The notes under the pieces are model-generated. The model worked only from the letters and a program-made list of their open reading frames with translations, had not been told where the DNA came from and did no database searches. The translations under genes were made by a program, and so were the position numbers. Shown one piece after another: positions 39,756-47,296 of a stretch of DNA of 64,000 nt (position 1 is its first letter; every line of letters begins with the position of its first letter). This DNA is from Actinomycetes bacterium (GTDB taxonomy: Bacteria > Actinomycetota > Acidimicrobiia > Acidimicrobiales > RAAP-2), in NCBI GenBank assembly GCA_021801235.1, contig JAJYYG010000138.1, positions 24,899-88,898 of the forward strand. Direction: 5' to 3'.

Positions 39756-41042
39756 GTGGGCGCAGCGCGGTTCGATGTGCTGGTCGTCGGGTCGGGTCCC
39801 GCAGGGGCACTGGCCGCCCTCACCCTCGCTCGCCGGGGGGCTCGGGTGGCACTGGTGGACAGGGCACGCTTCCCGCGCGACAAGGCGTGCGGGGACCTGG
39901 TCGGACCACGGGGGATCGCCCTGCTGTCCCGCTCCGGGATCGGCCTGGAGGACGGCCCCGCGGTGGGGGACATGCTGGTGGTCGGTCCCACCGGCAACCG
40001 GGTCCGCCTCCCCTCGGCACCGGGCCTCACTTACCCGGACCACGGGAGGTCGCTGCCCCGGAGCGAGCTCGATGAACGCCTGCACCGGGCAGCCCTGGAG
40101 GCCGGGGCGATTCCGCTCACCGGACGGGTCGGGCGGCCGCTCGGGCCGGGCGCCCGACCGGACGGGTTCGAGGTCAGCGACGGGACGGCGGTGCGGGCCG
40201 ACTTCGTGATCGGTGCCGACGGCGCCACCAGCACCGTGGCGGCGCAGACCGGGCTGGTCGACCCGGCCAGGGTGTTGTGGGGGTTCGCGCTCCGGACCTA
40301 CGTGGACCAACCGGTGGAGCTCCCGACCATCGTGGCCTGGGAGACCCGCCGTTGGCACGCGTTCCCGGGCTACGGCTGGATCTTCCCCACCGCCGACGGG
40401 GGTGCCAACGTGGGGCTCGGGATCGCCGTCCGATCCGGGAGGGAGCGGGGGTCCGAGGTGGCGCGGCTGCTGCCGGCGTTCCTCGACCGCCTGCGGGCCC
40501 TCGGCCTGCTCGACCGGGCGGCCGCCCAGCCCGGTCGCCGGCTCGGCGGGTGGCTCAAGATGGGCATGGTCGGGACCACGGCGGCGTCCGGCCGGACCCT
40601 GCTGGTCGGTGACGCGGCCGGACTGGTGAACCCGTTGCAGGGGGAGGGGATCGCCCAGGCCATGGGGAGCGGGGTGGCCGCCGCCGAGGCCATCGTGGAC
40701 GCACCGGGACATGCCGCCGCGCGGTACCGGGCCGCGCTGGCGGCAACCTACCTCCCGTACCAGCAGATCGCCGCGGCCGCCCAGGGAGCGCTGGTGGGAC
40801 GGCCGGTCGCCCTGGCCGCGCTGGCCCGCCTGGCCACGGCGCCAGGGGTCGGACGGTCCCTCGCCGGCGGTTGGGCCGTGTTCTGGAACGACCTGCTCGA
40901 CGGGACGCCGCCGGGCCGACCTCGCACCCTGGCGGCGGCCCTCACGGGAGTCGGCGGGTGGGCCTCGGGATGGTCGCCCACCGGCCGGTGGTTCCAGGAC
41001 GCCTCCGGACCGGACCTGAACCAGGTGCCACCGGGAGGCTGA
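39756..41042 (+). CDS. geranylgeranyl reductase-family FAD oxidoreductase
   Basis: The 428-residue protein starts with the FAD Rossmann motif DVLVVGSGPAGALAALTLARRG, then DRARFPRDKACGDLVGPRG (typical of this family), VIGADGATSTVA near residue 150 and LVGDAAGLVNPLQGEGIAQAM near residue 286. Family members saturate isoprenoid chains of chlorophyll, archaeal lipids or menaquinone (mycobacterial MenJ). Divergence from UbiA-like and UbiE-like genes makes a MenJ-like role plausible. GTG 39756 follows a strong GGGGGGAG ribosome site. Confidence 0.82.
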   Translation: MGAARFDVLVVGSGPAGALAALTLARRGARVALVDRARFPRDKACGDLVGPRGIALLSRSGIGLEDGPAVGDMLVVGPTGNRVRLPSAPGLTYPDHGRSLPRSELDERLHRAALEAGAIPLTGRVGRPLGPGARPDGFEVSDGTAVRADFVIGADGATSTVAAQTGLVDPARVLWGFALRTYVDQPVELPTIVAWETRRWHAFPGYGWIFPTADGGANVGLGIAVRSGRERGSEVARLLPAFLDRLRALGLLDRAAAQPGRRLGGWLKMGMVGTTAASGRTLLVGDAAGLVNPLQGEGIAQAMGSGVAAAEAIVDAPGHAAARYRAALAATYLPYQQIAAAAQGALVGRPVALAALARLATAPGVGRSLAGGWAVFWNDLLDGTPPGRPRTLAAALTGVGGWASGWSPTGRWFQDASGPDLNQVPPGG

Positions 41043-41063
41043 AGACCGCCCGGGCGGCGGTGG

Positions 41064-41645
41064 TCAGCCCGGCTGCTCCTCGCCGGACGCCAGCCCGTAC
41101 CGCCCGTCGGTGGTGAGGAGCTCGAAACAGAGGTCCGATGCCGGCATGTCGTCGGCGGCCACCCCGGCCAGCATCACCGCGATCGTCGGGTCGGGGTACT
41201 CGGCGCGGGCCTCGTCCAGCGCTGCGGCCAGCTGGTCCCGGTCCGGGTTCTCCGCGTGCTCGCCGAGGAGGTAGATGACCCGGGAGAGGCACGACTCCGA
41301 CACGGCGGCCACCAGGTAGGGCACGGCCGGCCGGTACTGCGGCCGGCCGAGGTAGGCAACCGGATCACGGTGCCGGTGGAGGGCGCGGAGCGCGTGCTGC
41401 ACCGGCCGGGTGGGCTGGAAGTCGGGCGACGCCGCGCGCACCATCGCCTCCCGCAGCTCGGGGGCCGGGACCAGGGCGAGCGCCCGCCGGAGGGCGGCGT
41501 CCCGCTCGGCGTTGCCGGCGGCGTCCCGCTCGGCGTGGCCGGCGGCGTCCCGCTCGGCGTGGCCGGCGGCGTCCCGCTCGCCCGAGACTCCGGCCCCATC
41601 CTCCTGCCGCCCGCCGGGGTCCGTCCCCGTACCCGCGGCGCTCAC
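41064..41645 (-). CDS. unknown actinobacterial protein, third gene of the bioB operon
   Basis: The 193-residue protein has an N-terminal stretch of ERDAAGHA octapeptide repeats from a 24-bp DNA repeat, then a helical, Ala-rich domain with LRRALALVPAPELREAMVRA, YLGRPQYRPAVPYLVAAVSESCL and YPDPTIAVMLAGVAADDM. I do not recognise a family. GTG 41645 overlaps the bsaP stop by 4 nt, so it is co-translated with the biotin genes. Confidence 0.68.
   Translation of the reverse strand: MSAAGTGTDPGGRQEDGAGVSGERDAAGHAERDAAGHAERDAAGNAERDAALRRALALVPAPELREAMVRAASPDFQPTRPVQHALRALHRHRDPVAYLGRPQYRPAVPYLVAAVSESCLSRVIYLLGEHAENPDRDQLAAALDEARAEYPDPTIAVMLAGVAADDMPASDLCFELLTTDGRYGLASGEEQPG
41494..41580. repeat. 24-bp tandem repeat, about 3.6 copies, inside a gene
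   Basis: Copies start at 41494, 41518, 41542 and 41566. They encode the ERDAAG(H/N)A repeats of the unknown protein and keep its frame, so copy number could vary without loss of function. Confidence 0.88.
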
Positions 41646-41872
41646 GACCGCGCCCCGCTACCCGTGCCCGGAGGCCGATTCCCGATGGTGGATCCGGTCA
41701 CGTCCCCGTGGTCCCGGCACCGTGCCCGGAAGCCCCCGGGAGAGACCGCCACGGTGAGACGACGCCCGCATCGCTCGCAGAACCGGGGCGGGTCGAGGCG
41801 GCGGGAGCACCCGGGGCAACGGTCCGTGGGGGCCCCGCAGCCGGTGCAGTACGACGTGGCGGTTCCGGGCAT
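41642..41872 (-). CDS. bsaP: biotin synthase auxiliary protein, BsaP-like
   Basis: The 76-residue protein has a cysteine-rich pattern: YCTGCG, DRCPGCSRRLDPPRFCERCGRRL and RARCRDHGD. This agrees with the small auxiliary protein found next to bioB in mycobacteria and corynebacteria (Rv1590 type), reported to be needed for biotin synthase activity, probably through a metal or Fe-S centre. It begins 4 bp after bioB and overlaps the next gene by 4 nt. Family naming rests on pattern memory plus context. Confidence 0.75.
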   Translation of the reverse strand: MPGTATSYCTGCGAPTDRCPGCSRRLDPPRFCERCGRRLTVAVSPGGFRARCRDHGDVTGSTIGNRPPGTGSGARS

Positions 41873-41876
41873 CGGG

Positions 41877-42980
41877 CTAGAGCACGCCGGTCAACGCGCC
41901 CACGGGCATCCGCAGATCGGAGAGCATCTGCAGGTCCTCGTCGGCCGACCGCCCGAGCGTGGTGAGGTAGTTGCCCACGATCAGTGCGTTGATCCCCGCG
42001 GTCATCCCCATGGCCTGCAGCTCGTGCAAGGTGACCTCCCGCCCGCCCGCGTACCGCAGGATCACCCCGGGGAGCCCCAGGCGGAACAGCGCGATCCAGC
42101 GGATCGCCTCCCACGCCGGTACCGGTTGCTGACCGCCAAGCGGGGTCCCCGGACGCGGGTTGAGGAAGTTGAGGGGGACCTCGGTCGGGTCCAGGCTCTG
42201 GAGCTGACCGATCAGCTCCACCCGCTGGGCGTCGGTCTCCCCCATGCCGACGAGGGCGCCGCAGCAGAGCTCCATGCCGGCACGGCGGACCAGCCGGCAG
42301 GTCTCGACCCGTTCCTCCCACCGGTGGCTGGTGACGACGTGGGGGAAGAAGCTCTCGGCGGTCTCGAGGTTGTGGTTGTAGCGGTGGACACCGCCGTCTG
42401 CCAGCCGCCGGGCCTGGTCCTCGGCCAGCAGACCGGCGCTGACCGCCACGTTGAGCCCGGTCCGGTCGCGCACGAGCGGGACCAGCTCGAGGATGCGTGC
42501 CAGGGTGCGCTCGTCCGGGCCGCGGATGGCGAGCACGATGCAGAACTCCGAAGCGCCGAGGGACTTGGTCTCCTCGGCTGCCTGGAGCACCTCGTCCGTG
42601 TCGAGGAAGGGGGTCGCCTTCACCGGGGTGTCGAAGCGCGAGGACTGGGAGCAGAAGTGGCAGTCCTCCGGGCACCCGCCCGTCTTGGCGGAGAGGATCC
42701 CCTCGACTTCGACCTCGGGTCCGCACCAGGTCAGGCGCACCTGGTGGGCGAGGGCGGCCAGCGAGGTGACCCAGGCGTCGGGCAGCTCGGCCAGCCCGGT
42801 CAGCTCCCCGACGGTGAGGAGGCGACGCTCGTCGAGGAGGGCGGTCTCCGCCCGCCGGAGACGGGCCCGCGCTTCGGCGGGGTCCAGGTCGTCGCGGGCC
42901 AGCCGGGCGGGGGCCGCCCGGGAGACCGTGGGCATCGGGACGGAGGTGCGGACGGGTGCAGCAGTGGTGTCGCCGGGCAT
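41877..42980 (-). CDS. bioB: biotin synthase
   Basis: BioB is the radical-SAM enzyme that inserts sulfur into dethiobiotin. The 367-residue protein carries the CPEDCHFC radical-SAM cluster motif at residues ~102-109, ILSAKTGG before it, YNHNLETAESFFP near residue 205, GMGETDAQRVEL and PLNFLNPRPGTPL. TACCGT (minus strand, 42992-42987) ends 6 nt before ATG 42980, so transcription is probably leaderless. It is unlinked to bioA-F-D by about 11 kb but forms an operon with bsaP. Confidence 0.95.
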   Translation of the reverse strand: MPGDTTAAPVRTSVPMPTVSRAAPARLARDDLDPAEARARLRRAETALLDERRLLTVGELTGLAELPDAWVTSLAALAHQVRLTWCGPEVEVEGILSAKTGGCPEDCHFCSQSSRFDTPVKATPFLDTDEVLQAAEETKSLGASEFCIVLAIRGPDERTLARILELVPLVRDRTGLNVAVSAGLLAEDQARRLADGGVHRYNHNLETAESFFPHVVTSHRWEERVETCRLVRRAGMELCCGALVGMGETDAQRVELIGQLQSLDPTEVPLNFLNPRPGTPLGGQQPVPAWEAIRWIALFRLGLPGVILRYAGGREVTLHELQAMGMTAGINALIVGNYLTTLGRSADEDLQMLSDLRMPVGALTGVL

Positions 42981-43091
42981 GGGACAACGGTAGTTGGCCG
43001 GAGGCCCCCCCCGGCGAACCGGGCCTCCCGACGTCCACCCCCTTCGGGTCGCCCCGGGGACCGTGGTGCCTGCCCGGTCGGTCGGCACCGG

Positions 43092-44165
43092 TCATTCCAG
43101 ACCGGGGCCACGAGGCGCCCCCCGGCGCTCCGGTTCGGCGTCGACCTGGCGGGCCACGTCGAGGAGGCGTCCGAGTCCGCTGACCTGTTCGTCGAGGGTC
43201 CCGCCCATCGGATTGACGCGCAAGGTGTCGATCCCGCAGTCCCGGTACTCGCGCAGGCGCCGCCGCACCTCGTCCTCGGGGCCGATCAGGTTCGTCCGCA
43301 GGCCGATCTCGGTGGGCACGGCGCGACGGGCGGCGGCGCGGTCGCCGGCCAGCCAGAGGCGTTGCACCTCGGCCACCGCGGCGCCGAACCCCTGGCGCTC
43401 GAAGGCGCGGTTGTAGAAGTTCGTCGCCTCCGAGCCCATCGCACCGAAGGTGAACGCGTATCCCTCCGCGTGCCGTCGACCGGCCTCCTCCACGTCGTCG
43501 GTGAACTCGCAGCTGACGGCGACCGTCAGTTCGAGTTCCCCGATCGAGCGGCCCACGGACTGTGCCCCGGCGGCGATCTCGTCCAAGAACACGCCCGCGC
43601 TCTCGCAGAGGAAGGAGTTGCCGATCCATCCGTCCGCGTGGGAACCGGTGAGGCGCAGGTTCGCCGGACCGAGGGAGGCGACGTAGATCGGCACCTCGAC
43701 CGGTCGCGCCGCGCTCCGCAACGCCACCCCCTCCCCGCCGGCCATCGGGAGTCGGTAGACCTCACCGTGGTACTCCACACGCTCGCCCCGGGTGACCATC
43801 CGGACGATCTCGATCGTCTCCCGGGTCCGGGTGACCGGCCGGGAGAAGCCCACGCCGTGCCAGCCCTCCATCACCTGGGGGCCGCTGGTCCCGATGCCGA
43901 GCACGAACCGCCCGCCCGAGAGCTCCTGCAGGGTCATCGCCGACATGGCCAGCATGGTGGGTGTCCGGGTCCCGAGCTGGACGATCGCCGTGCCGAGCCT
44001 GATGGTGCCGGTGGCCCGGGCGAGGGCCCCCAAGGGGGTCAGAGCGTCGTACGCCCAGAATTCCGGTAGCCACACCGAGGACGCGCCGAGGCGATCGGCC
44101 TCGATGACGTAGTCGAGCATCCAGGGCATCGCCGGGGAGGCGGTGATCCCGATCCCGAGCGTCAC
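43092..44165 (-). CDS. LLM-class F420-dependent oxidoreductase
   Basis: The 357-residue protein has the luciferase-like TIM-barrel pattern: LGIGITASPAMPWMLDYVIEADRLGASSVWLPEFW, IRLGTAIVQLGTRTPTMLA, LSGGRFVLGIGTSGPQVMEGWHG and VPIYVASLGPANLRLTGSHADGWIG. Actinobacterial members mostly use coenzyme F420. Substrate is unknown. GTG 44165 overlaps the upstream SRPBCC stop by 4 nt, so the two form an operon divergent from an HxlR regulator. Confidence 0.87.
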   Translation of the reverse strand: MTLGIGITASPAMPWMLDYVIEADRLGASSVWLPEFWAYDALTPLGALARATGTIRLGTAIVQLGTRTPTMLAMSAMTLQELSGGRFVLGIGTSGPQVMEGWHGVGFSRPVTRTRETIEIVRMVTRGERVEYHGEVYRLPMAGGEGVALRSAARPVEVPIYVASLGPANLRLTGSHADGWIGNSFLCESAGVFLDEIAAGAQSVGRSIGELELTVAVSCEFTDDVEEAGRRHAEGYAFTFGAMGSEATNFYNRAFERQGFGAAVAEVQRLWLAGDRAAARRAVPTEIGLRTNLIGPEDEVRRRLREYRDCGIDTLRVNPMGGTLDEQVSGLGRLLDVARQVDAEPERRGAPRGPGLE

Positions 44166-44755
44166 GGCGCGGCCTCGGCGACCGTCCTGATCCCCTCGAC
44201 CGTCCGTACCATGTTGGCGTGGTGCTCGAGGATCCGGTGCCGCAGGATCCTCGGCTCCTTCTCCGGCATCGACGCGATCGCGATCGAGATCCCCGAGGGG
44301 CCCGGACCCAGGGACATCGAGAACCGGAGGACGGTCGCACCGACCGCCGGTTCGAGGTCGAAGCGCCACCTCGAACCCGGGTTCACCCGGTCGACCGTGG
44401 CCCAGCCGAACGTCCGGTTCACTGCGTAGCCGTCGACGAACGACTCCACCTCCCACTCGCCCATGGCCGGGTGCCGGTTGCGGCCCACGAACGACGCCCC
44501 GACGCCAGGTCCGTCCCCGGTCCACCTCGCACCGAGGAACTCGTCGGAGAAGCGCGCCGGCAGCTCGATGTCGGTCGCGATCGCCCACACCCGGTCGGTC
44601 GGGGCGGCGACCTCGACCTCGACCCAGGTTCCCGGCTCGTCCGCCAGGCGGATCGGGTCACTGGGCCCGGACCCGAACGTCCTCGGGACGCCCTCAGCCC
44701 ACTCGCCGTCCGCTCCGATCGCCATGGGGCCGGCCTCCTCCGCTCTCGCCGCCAT
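44162..44755 (-). CDS. SRPBCC-family protein
   Basis: The 197-residue protein has the START-like pattern EVEVAAPTDRVWAIATDIELPARFSDEFL, GASFVGRNRHPAMGEWEVES, FGWATVDRVNPGSRWRFDLEP and a long C-terminal helix LRHRILEHHANMVRTVEGIRT. Related proteins bind small hydrophobic ligands. Start is ATG 44755; ATG 44725 is possible. It is coupled to the LLM oxidoreductase and faces hxlR across a 41-bp control region. Confidence 0.75.
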   Translation of the reverse strand: MAARAEEAGPMAIGADGEWAEGVPRTFGSGPSDPIRLADEPGTWVEVEVAAPTDRVWAIATDIELPARFSDEFLGARWTGDGPGVGASFVGRNRHPAMGEWEVESFVDGYAVNRTFGWATVDRVNPGSRWRFDLEPAVGATVLRFSMSLGPGPSGISIAIASMPEKEPRILRHRILEHHANMVRTVEGIRTVAEAAP

Positions 44756-44758
44756 TCG

Positions 44759-44789
44759 GTAGCTAATCACTACTCCCAACGGGTAGCTT
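44759..44789. promoter_or_regulatory. 41-bp divergent control region with alternating GTAG/CTAC half-sites
   Basis: GTAG (44759-44762), CTAC (44770-44773) and GTAG (44783-44786) make overlapping inverted repeats. TAGCTT (44784-44789) ends 7 nt before the hxlR ATG and is its likely -10. HxlR bound here could repress both directions. Confidence 0.5.
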
Positions 44790-44796
44790 CGTCAAC

Positions 44797-45282
44797 ATGA
44801 AGCTGGAGGAGATCGGCGGGCAACCCTGTTCGGTGGCGCGCGCCCTGAGCGTGATCGGCGATGGCTGGAGCCTGATGCTCATCCGGGACGCCTTCTACGG
44901 ACGGACGCGGTTCTCGGAGTTCGTCGCGCACAGCGGGGCCCAGAAGACGGTCGTCTCCGATCGCCTCAAGCGGCTCGTGGCGGACGGCGTGTTCGCACGC
45001 GTCGAGCACCCGGACCATCCCGGGCGCCCCGAGTACCGGCTGACGACCATGGGGGAGGACCTGGCCCACGTCCTGTTGGCCCTCAGTGCCTGGGGCGACC
45101 GTTGGCTCGACAAGGGGGAGGGTGCGCCGATCCGGATCGTCCACCGGGCGTGCGGCCACGACGCCGGGCCACGGATCGTGTGCGGCCACTGCGGCGGGGA
45201 GCTCGACGCGGGCAACCTGCGAGCGGAGGCCGGTCCCGGCTTTCCGGTCGACGGGCCGGCCATCTTCGGTGGGCACCGCTGA
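44797..45282 (+). CDS. HxlR-family transcriptional regulator
   Basis: The 161-residue winged-helix protein follows the family pattern PCSVARALSVIGDGWSLMLIRDAFYGRTRFSEF with an N-terminal cysteine (C10), SDRLKRLVADGVFARVEHPDHPGRPEYRLT and LSAWGDRW. The ~40-residue tail has CGHDAGPRIVCGHCGGEL, a possible zinc ribbon. Divergence from the SRPBCC/LLM pair makes these its likely targets. C10 is at the site where some HxlR proteins sense thiol stress. Confidence 0.85.
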   Translation: MKLEEIGGQPCSVARALSVIGDGWSLMLIRDAFYGRTRFSEFVAHSGAQKTVVSDRLKRLVADGVFARVEHPDHPGRPEYRLTTMGEDLAHVLLALSAWGDRWLDKGEGAPIRIVHRACGHDAGPRIVCGHCGGELDAGNLRAEAGPGFPVDGPAIFGGHR

Positions 45283-45306
45283 CGCACGGTCCGCCCGGGC
45301 TGCGGC

Positions 45307-45340
45307 GGGACACGGAGCGGCCCGGGACACGGAGCGGCCC
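45307..45340. repeat. 17-bp tandem duplication upstream of the ABC-F gene
   Basis: GGGACACGGAGCGGCCC occurs twice in tandem. TACCCT (45343-45348) right after it ends 9 nt before the GTG at 45358 and is the probable -10, so the repeat occupies the -35 region. Confidence 0.85.
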
Positions 45341-45357
45341 GGTACCCTGGCGGTCCC

Positions 45358-47142
45358 GTGAGCGTGCTCGTCGATCTGCAGGGTGTGGCGGTCCGCCACG
45401 CTGACCGGGTGCTGTTCGAGGGCCTCTCGATGACGGTGTCCGACGGGGACCGGATCGGCGTGGTGGGGATCAACGGCACCGGGAAGACGACCCTGCTGCG
45501 CATCGTCGCCGGCGTCGACGATCCCGACGAGGGCCGGGTGCTCCGCGGAAGGGGTGCGCGGGTCGGCTTCCTCGATCAGGTTCCGAGCCTGCCGCCCGGG
45601 ACGGCGGGCGAGGCGGTCGGGCCGGGGTGGGAGGCGGAGGCGGCACTCGACCGGCTGGGCATGGCCGCCTCCTCCGGCACCGAGGTGGCCGCCCTCTCCG
45701 GTGGGCAGGCGAAGCGGGTGGCCCTCGCCCGCGTCCTGGCCCGTCCGGCCGAGCTGCTGGTGCTCGACGAGCCCACCAACCACCTCGACCTGGGTGCGGT
45801 GGCATGGCTCGAGCAGCGCATCCGTTCGTTCCCCGGCGGGGTGGTCCTGGTGACCCACGACCGGTACCTGCTCGACCGGGTCACCACCCGGATGCTCGAG
45901 CTCGACCGCGGCAGGCCCGTCGCCCACGAGGGCGGGTACCAGTCCTACCTGGAAGCCAGGGCGGACCGGGAGGAGCGGGCAGCGGTGGCCGAGTCGACCC
46001 GCCAGAACCTGGCCCGTCGGGAGCTGGCCTGGCTGCGGCGCGGCGCCCCGGCGCGCTCGCGCAAGCCGCAGGCCCGCGTCGAGGCGGCCAAGCGGCTCCT
46101 GGCGTCCCGCCCGGAAGGACCTGCCCGGGAGGGCGAGCTGGAACTGGTGGCGGACATGCCCCGCCTCGGCGCCAAGGTGATCGAGTGCCGGGGGGTCGGG
46201 TTCCGCTTCGGGGACGGGCCCCCCGTCCTGAGCGGCGTCGACCTCTCGATCGGGCGGCGGGAGCGGCTCGGGCTGGTCGGAGGCAACGGGACCGGCAAGT
46301 CGACCCTGTTGGACCTCGTAGCCGGCCGGCGCCTCCCCACCACCGGGACCGTCGAGGTGGGGCCGACGGTGGTGGTTGGCTACTACGACCAGCAGGGGAT
46401 CGAGCTCGACCCGCAGGCGCGGGTCCAGGAACTGGTGGCCGGCCCGCACCGGGCGCCCGGCTCGCTGGCCGACGTCGCCCTCATGAAGCGGTTCTGGTTC
46501 GGCGGGGACCTCCCGTTCGCCAGGGTCGCCACCCTCTCCGGCGGGGAGCGCCGGCGCCTCCAGCTGCTGCTGGTGATCGCGGCCCGACCCAACGTCCTGC
46601 TCCTCGACGAGCCCACCAACGACCTCGACCTCGACACGCTCCGCATCCTGGAGGAGTTCCTGGAGGACTGGCCGGGCTCCCTGGTGGTGGTCAGCCACGA
46701 CCGCACCTTCCTCGAGCGGACCACCGAGCGCCTCGTCGCGGTCGGCGAGGGTGGGGCGGTGGCCCCGGTGCCGGGAGGGGTCGCCGGCTGGATGTCCCGG
46801 CTGGAGGGGAGCCCGGCGCACCCGGCGGGAGCGCCCGGCGCCGGAGTGGCCGCGCGGGAAGGCAAGGAGACGTCCGGCGGGGAGGTGCCGCCCGTCGCCC
46901 CCGCACGCCGGGGGGTCCCGTCCGCCGGTGCGCCCCGGATCGGTCGGCTGCTCCGGGAGGCGGACCAGCGGATGGCACGGGCCCAGCGGAGGCGGGACGC
47001 GATCGTCGATCGTCTGACCGACGCCGCCGGGTACGAGGAGATGGGCCGGATCGGGACGGAGCTGGCCGAGGCGCAGGCCGAGCTGGACGCGGCAGAGGAG
47101 GCGTGGTTGGCCCTGGCCGAGCGGTCCGAGGCGGGAGGGTGA
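45358..47142 (+). CDS. ABC-F ATPase with C-terminal coiled coil (Uup-like)
   Basis: The 594-residue protein has two ABC domains (GINGTGKTT near residue 37, LSGGQAKRVALARVL, LVLDEPTNHLDLG; then GGNGTGKST near residue 308, LSGGERRRLQLLLVI, LLLDEPTNDLDLD) and a C-terminal basic coiled coil with RIGRLLREADQRMARAQRRRD and a final Ala/Glu-rich helix, as in Uup. Such proteins bind ribosomes or branched DNA. It is separate from the other ABC-F gene at 33.6 kb and differs in having this tail. Confidence 0.88.
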   Translation: MSVLVDLQGVAVRHADRVLFEGLSMTVSDGDRIGVVGINGTGKTTLLRIVAGVDDPDEGRVLRGRGARVGFLDQVPSLPPGTAGEAVGPGWEAEAALDRLGMAASSGTEVAALSGGQAKRVALARVLARPAELLVLDEPTNHLDLGAVAWLEQRIRSFPGGVVLVTHDRYLLDRVTTRMLELDRGRPVAHEGGYQSYLEARADREERAAVAESTRQNLARRELAWLRRGAPARSRKPQARVEAAKRLLASRPEGPAREGELELVADMPRLGAKVIECRGVGFRFGDGPPVLSGVDLSIGRRERLGLVGGNGTGKSTLLDLVAGRRLPTTGTVEVGPTVVVGYYDQQGIELDPQARVQELVAGPHRAPGSLADVALMKRFWFGGDLPFARVATLSGGERRRLQLLLVIAARPNVLLLDEPTNDLDLDTLRILEEFLEDWPGSLVVVSHDRTFLERTTERLVAVGEGGAVAPVPGGVAGWMSRLEGSPAHPAGAPGAGVAAREGKETSGGEVPPVAPARRGVPSAGAPRIGRLLREADQRMARAQRRRDAIVDRLTDAAGYEEMGRIGTELAEAQAELDAAEEAWLALAERSEAGG

Positions 47143-47200
47143 GGGCGGCCCCGCCGCCCGGAGCATCCCCGGACCGGGCCGGAGCAGTGGTGGGACACGG

Positions 47201-47233
47201 CCGGGGGGCGGGGCACGAAGCCCCGCCCCCCGG
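47201..47233. terminator. 14-bp perfect hairpin terminator
   Basis: Fourteen GC-rich pairs (47201-47214 with 47220-47233) close on an ACGAA loop. It lies between convergent genes and has no T-run. It probably ends the ABC-F transcript. Confidence 0.75.
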
Positions 47234-47252
47234 TGCGCGTTCCGGACCGTCG

Positions 47253-47291
47253 GGCACGGGGGACGGCAACGGCGTGGCCGTCCCCCGTGCC
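47253..47291. terminator. second 14-bp hairpin terminator
   Basis: GGCACGGGGGACGG (47253-47266) pairs perfectly with 47278-47291 across an 11-nt loop. It abuts the stop of the minus-strand secreted protein and probably ends that transcript. Confidence 0.75.
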
Positions 47292-47296
47292 ACGGG

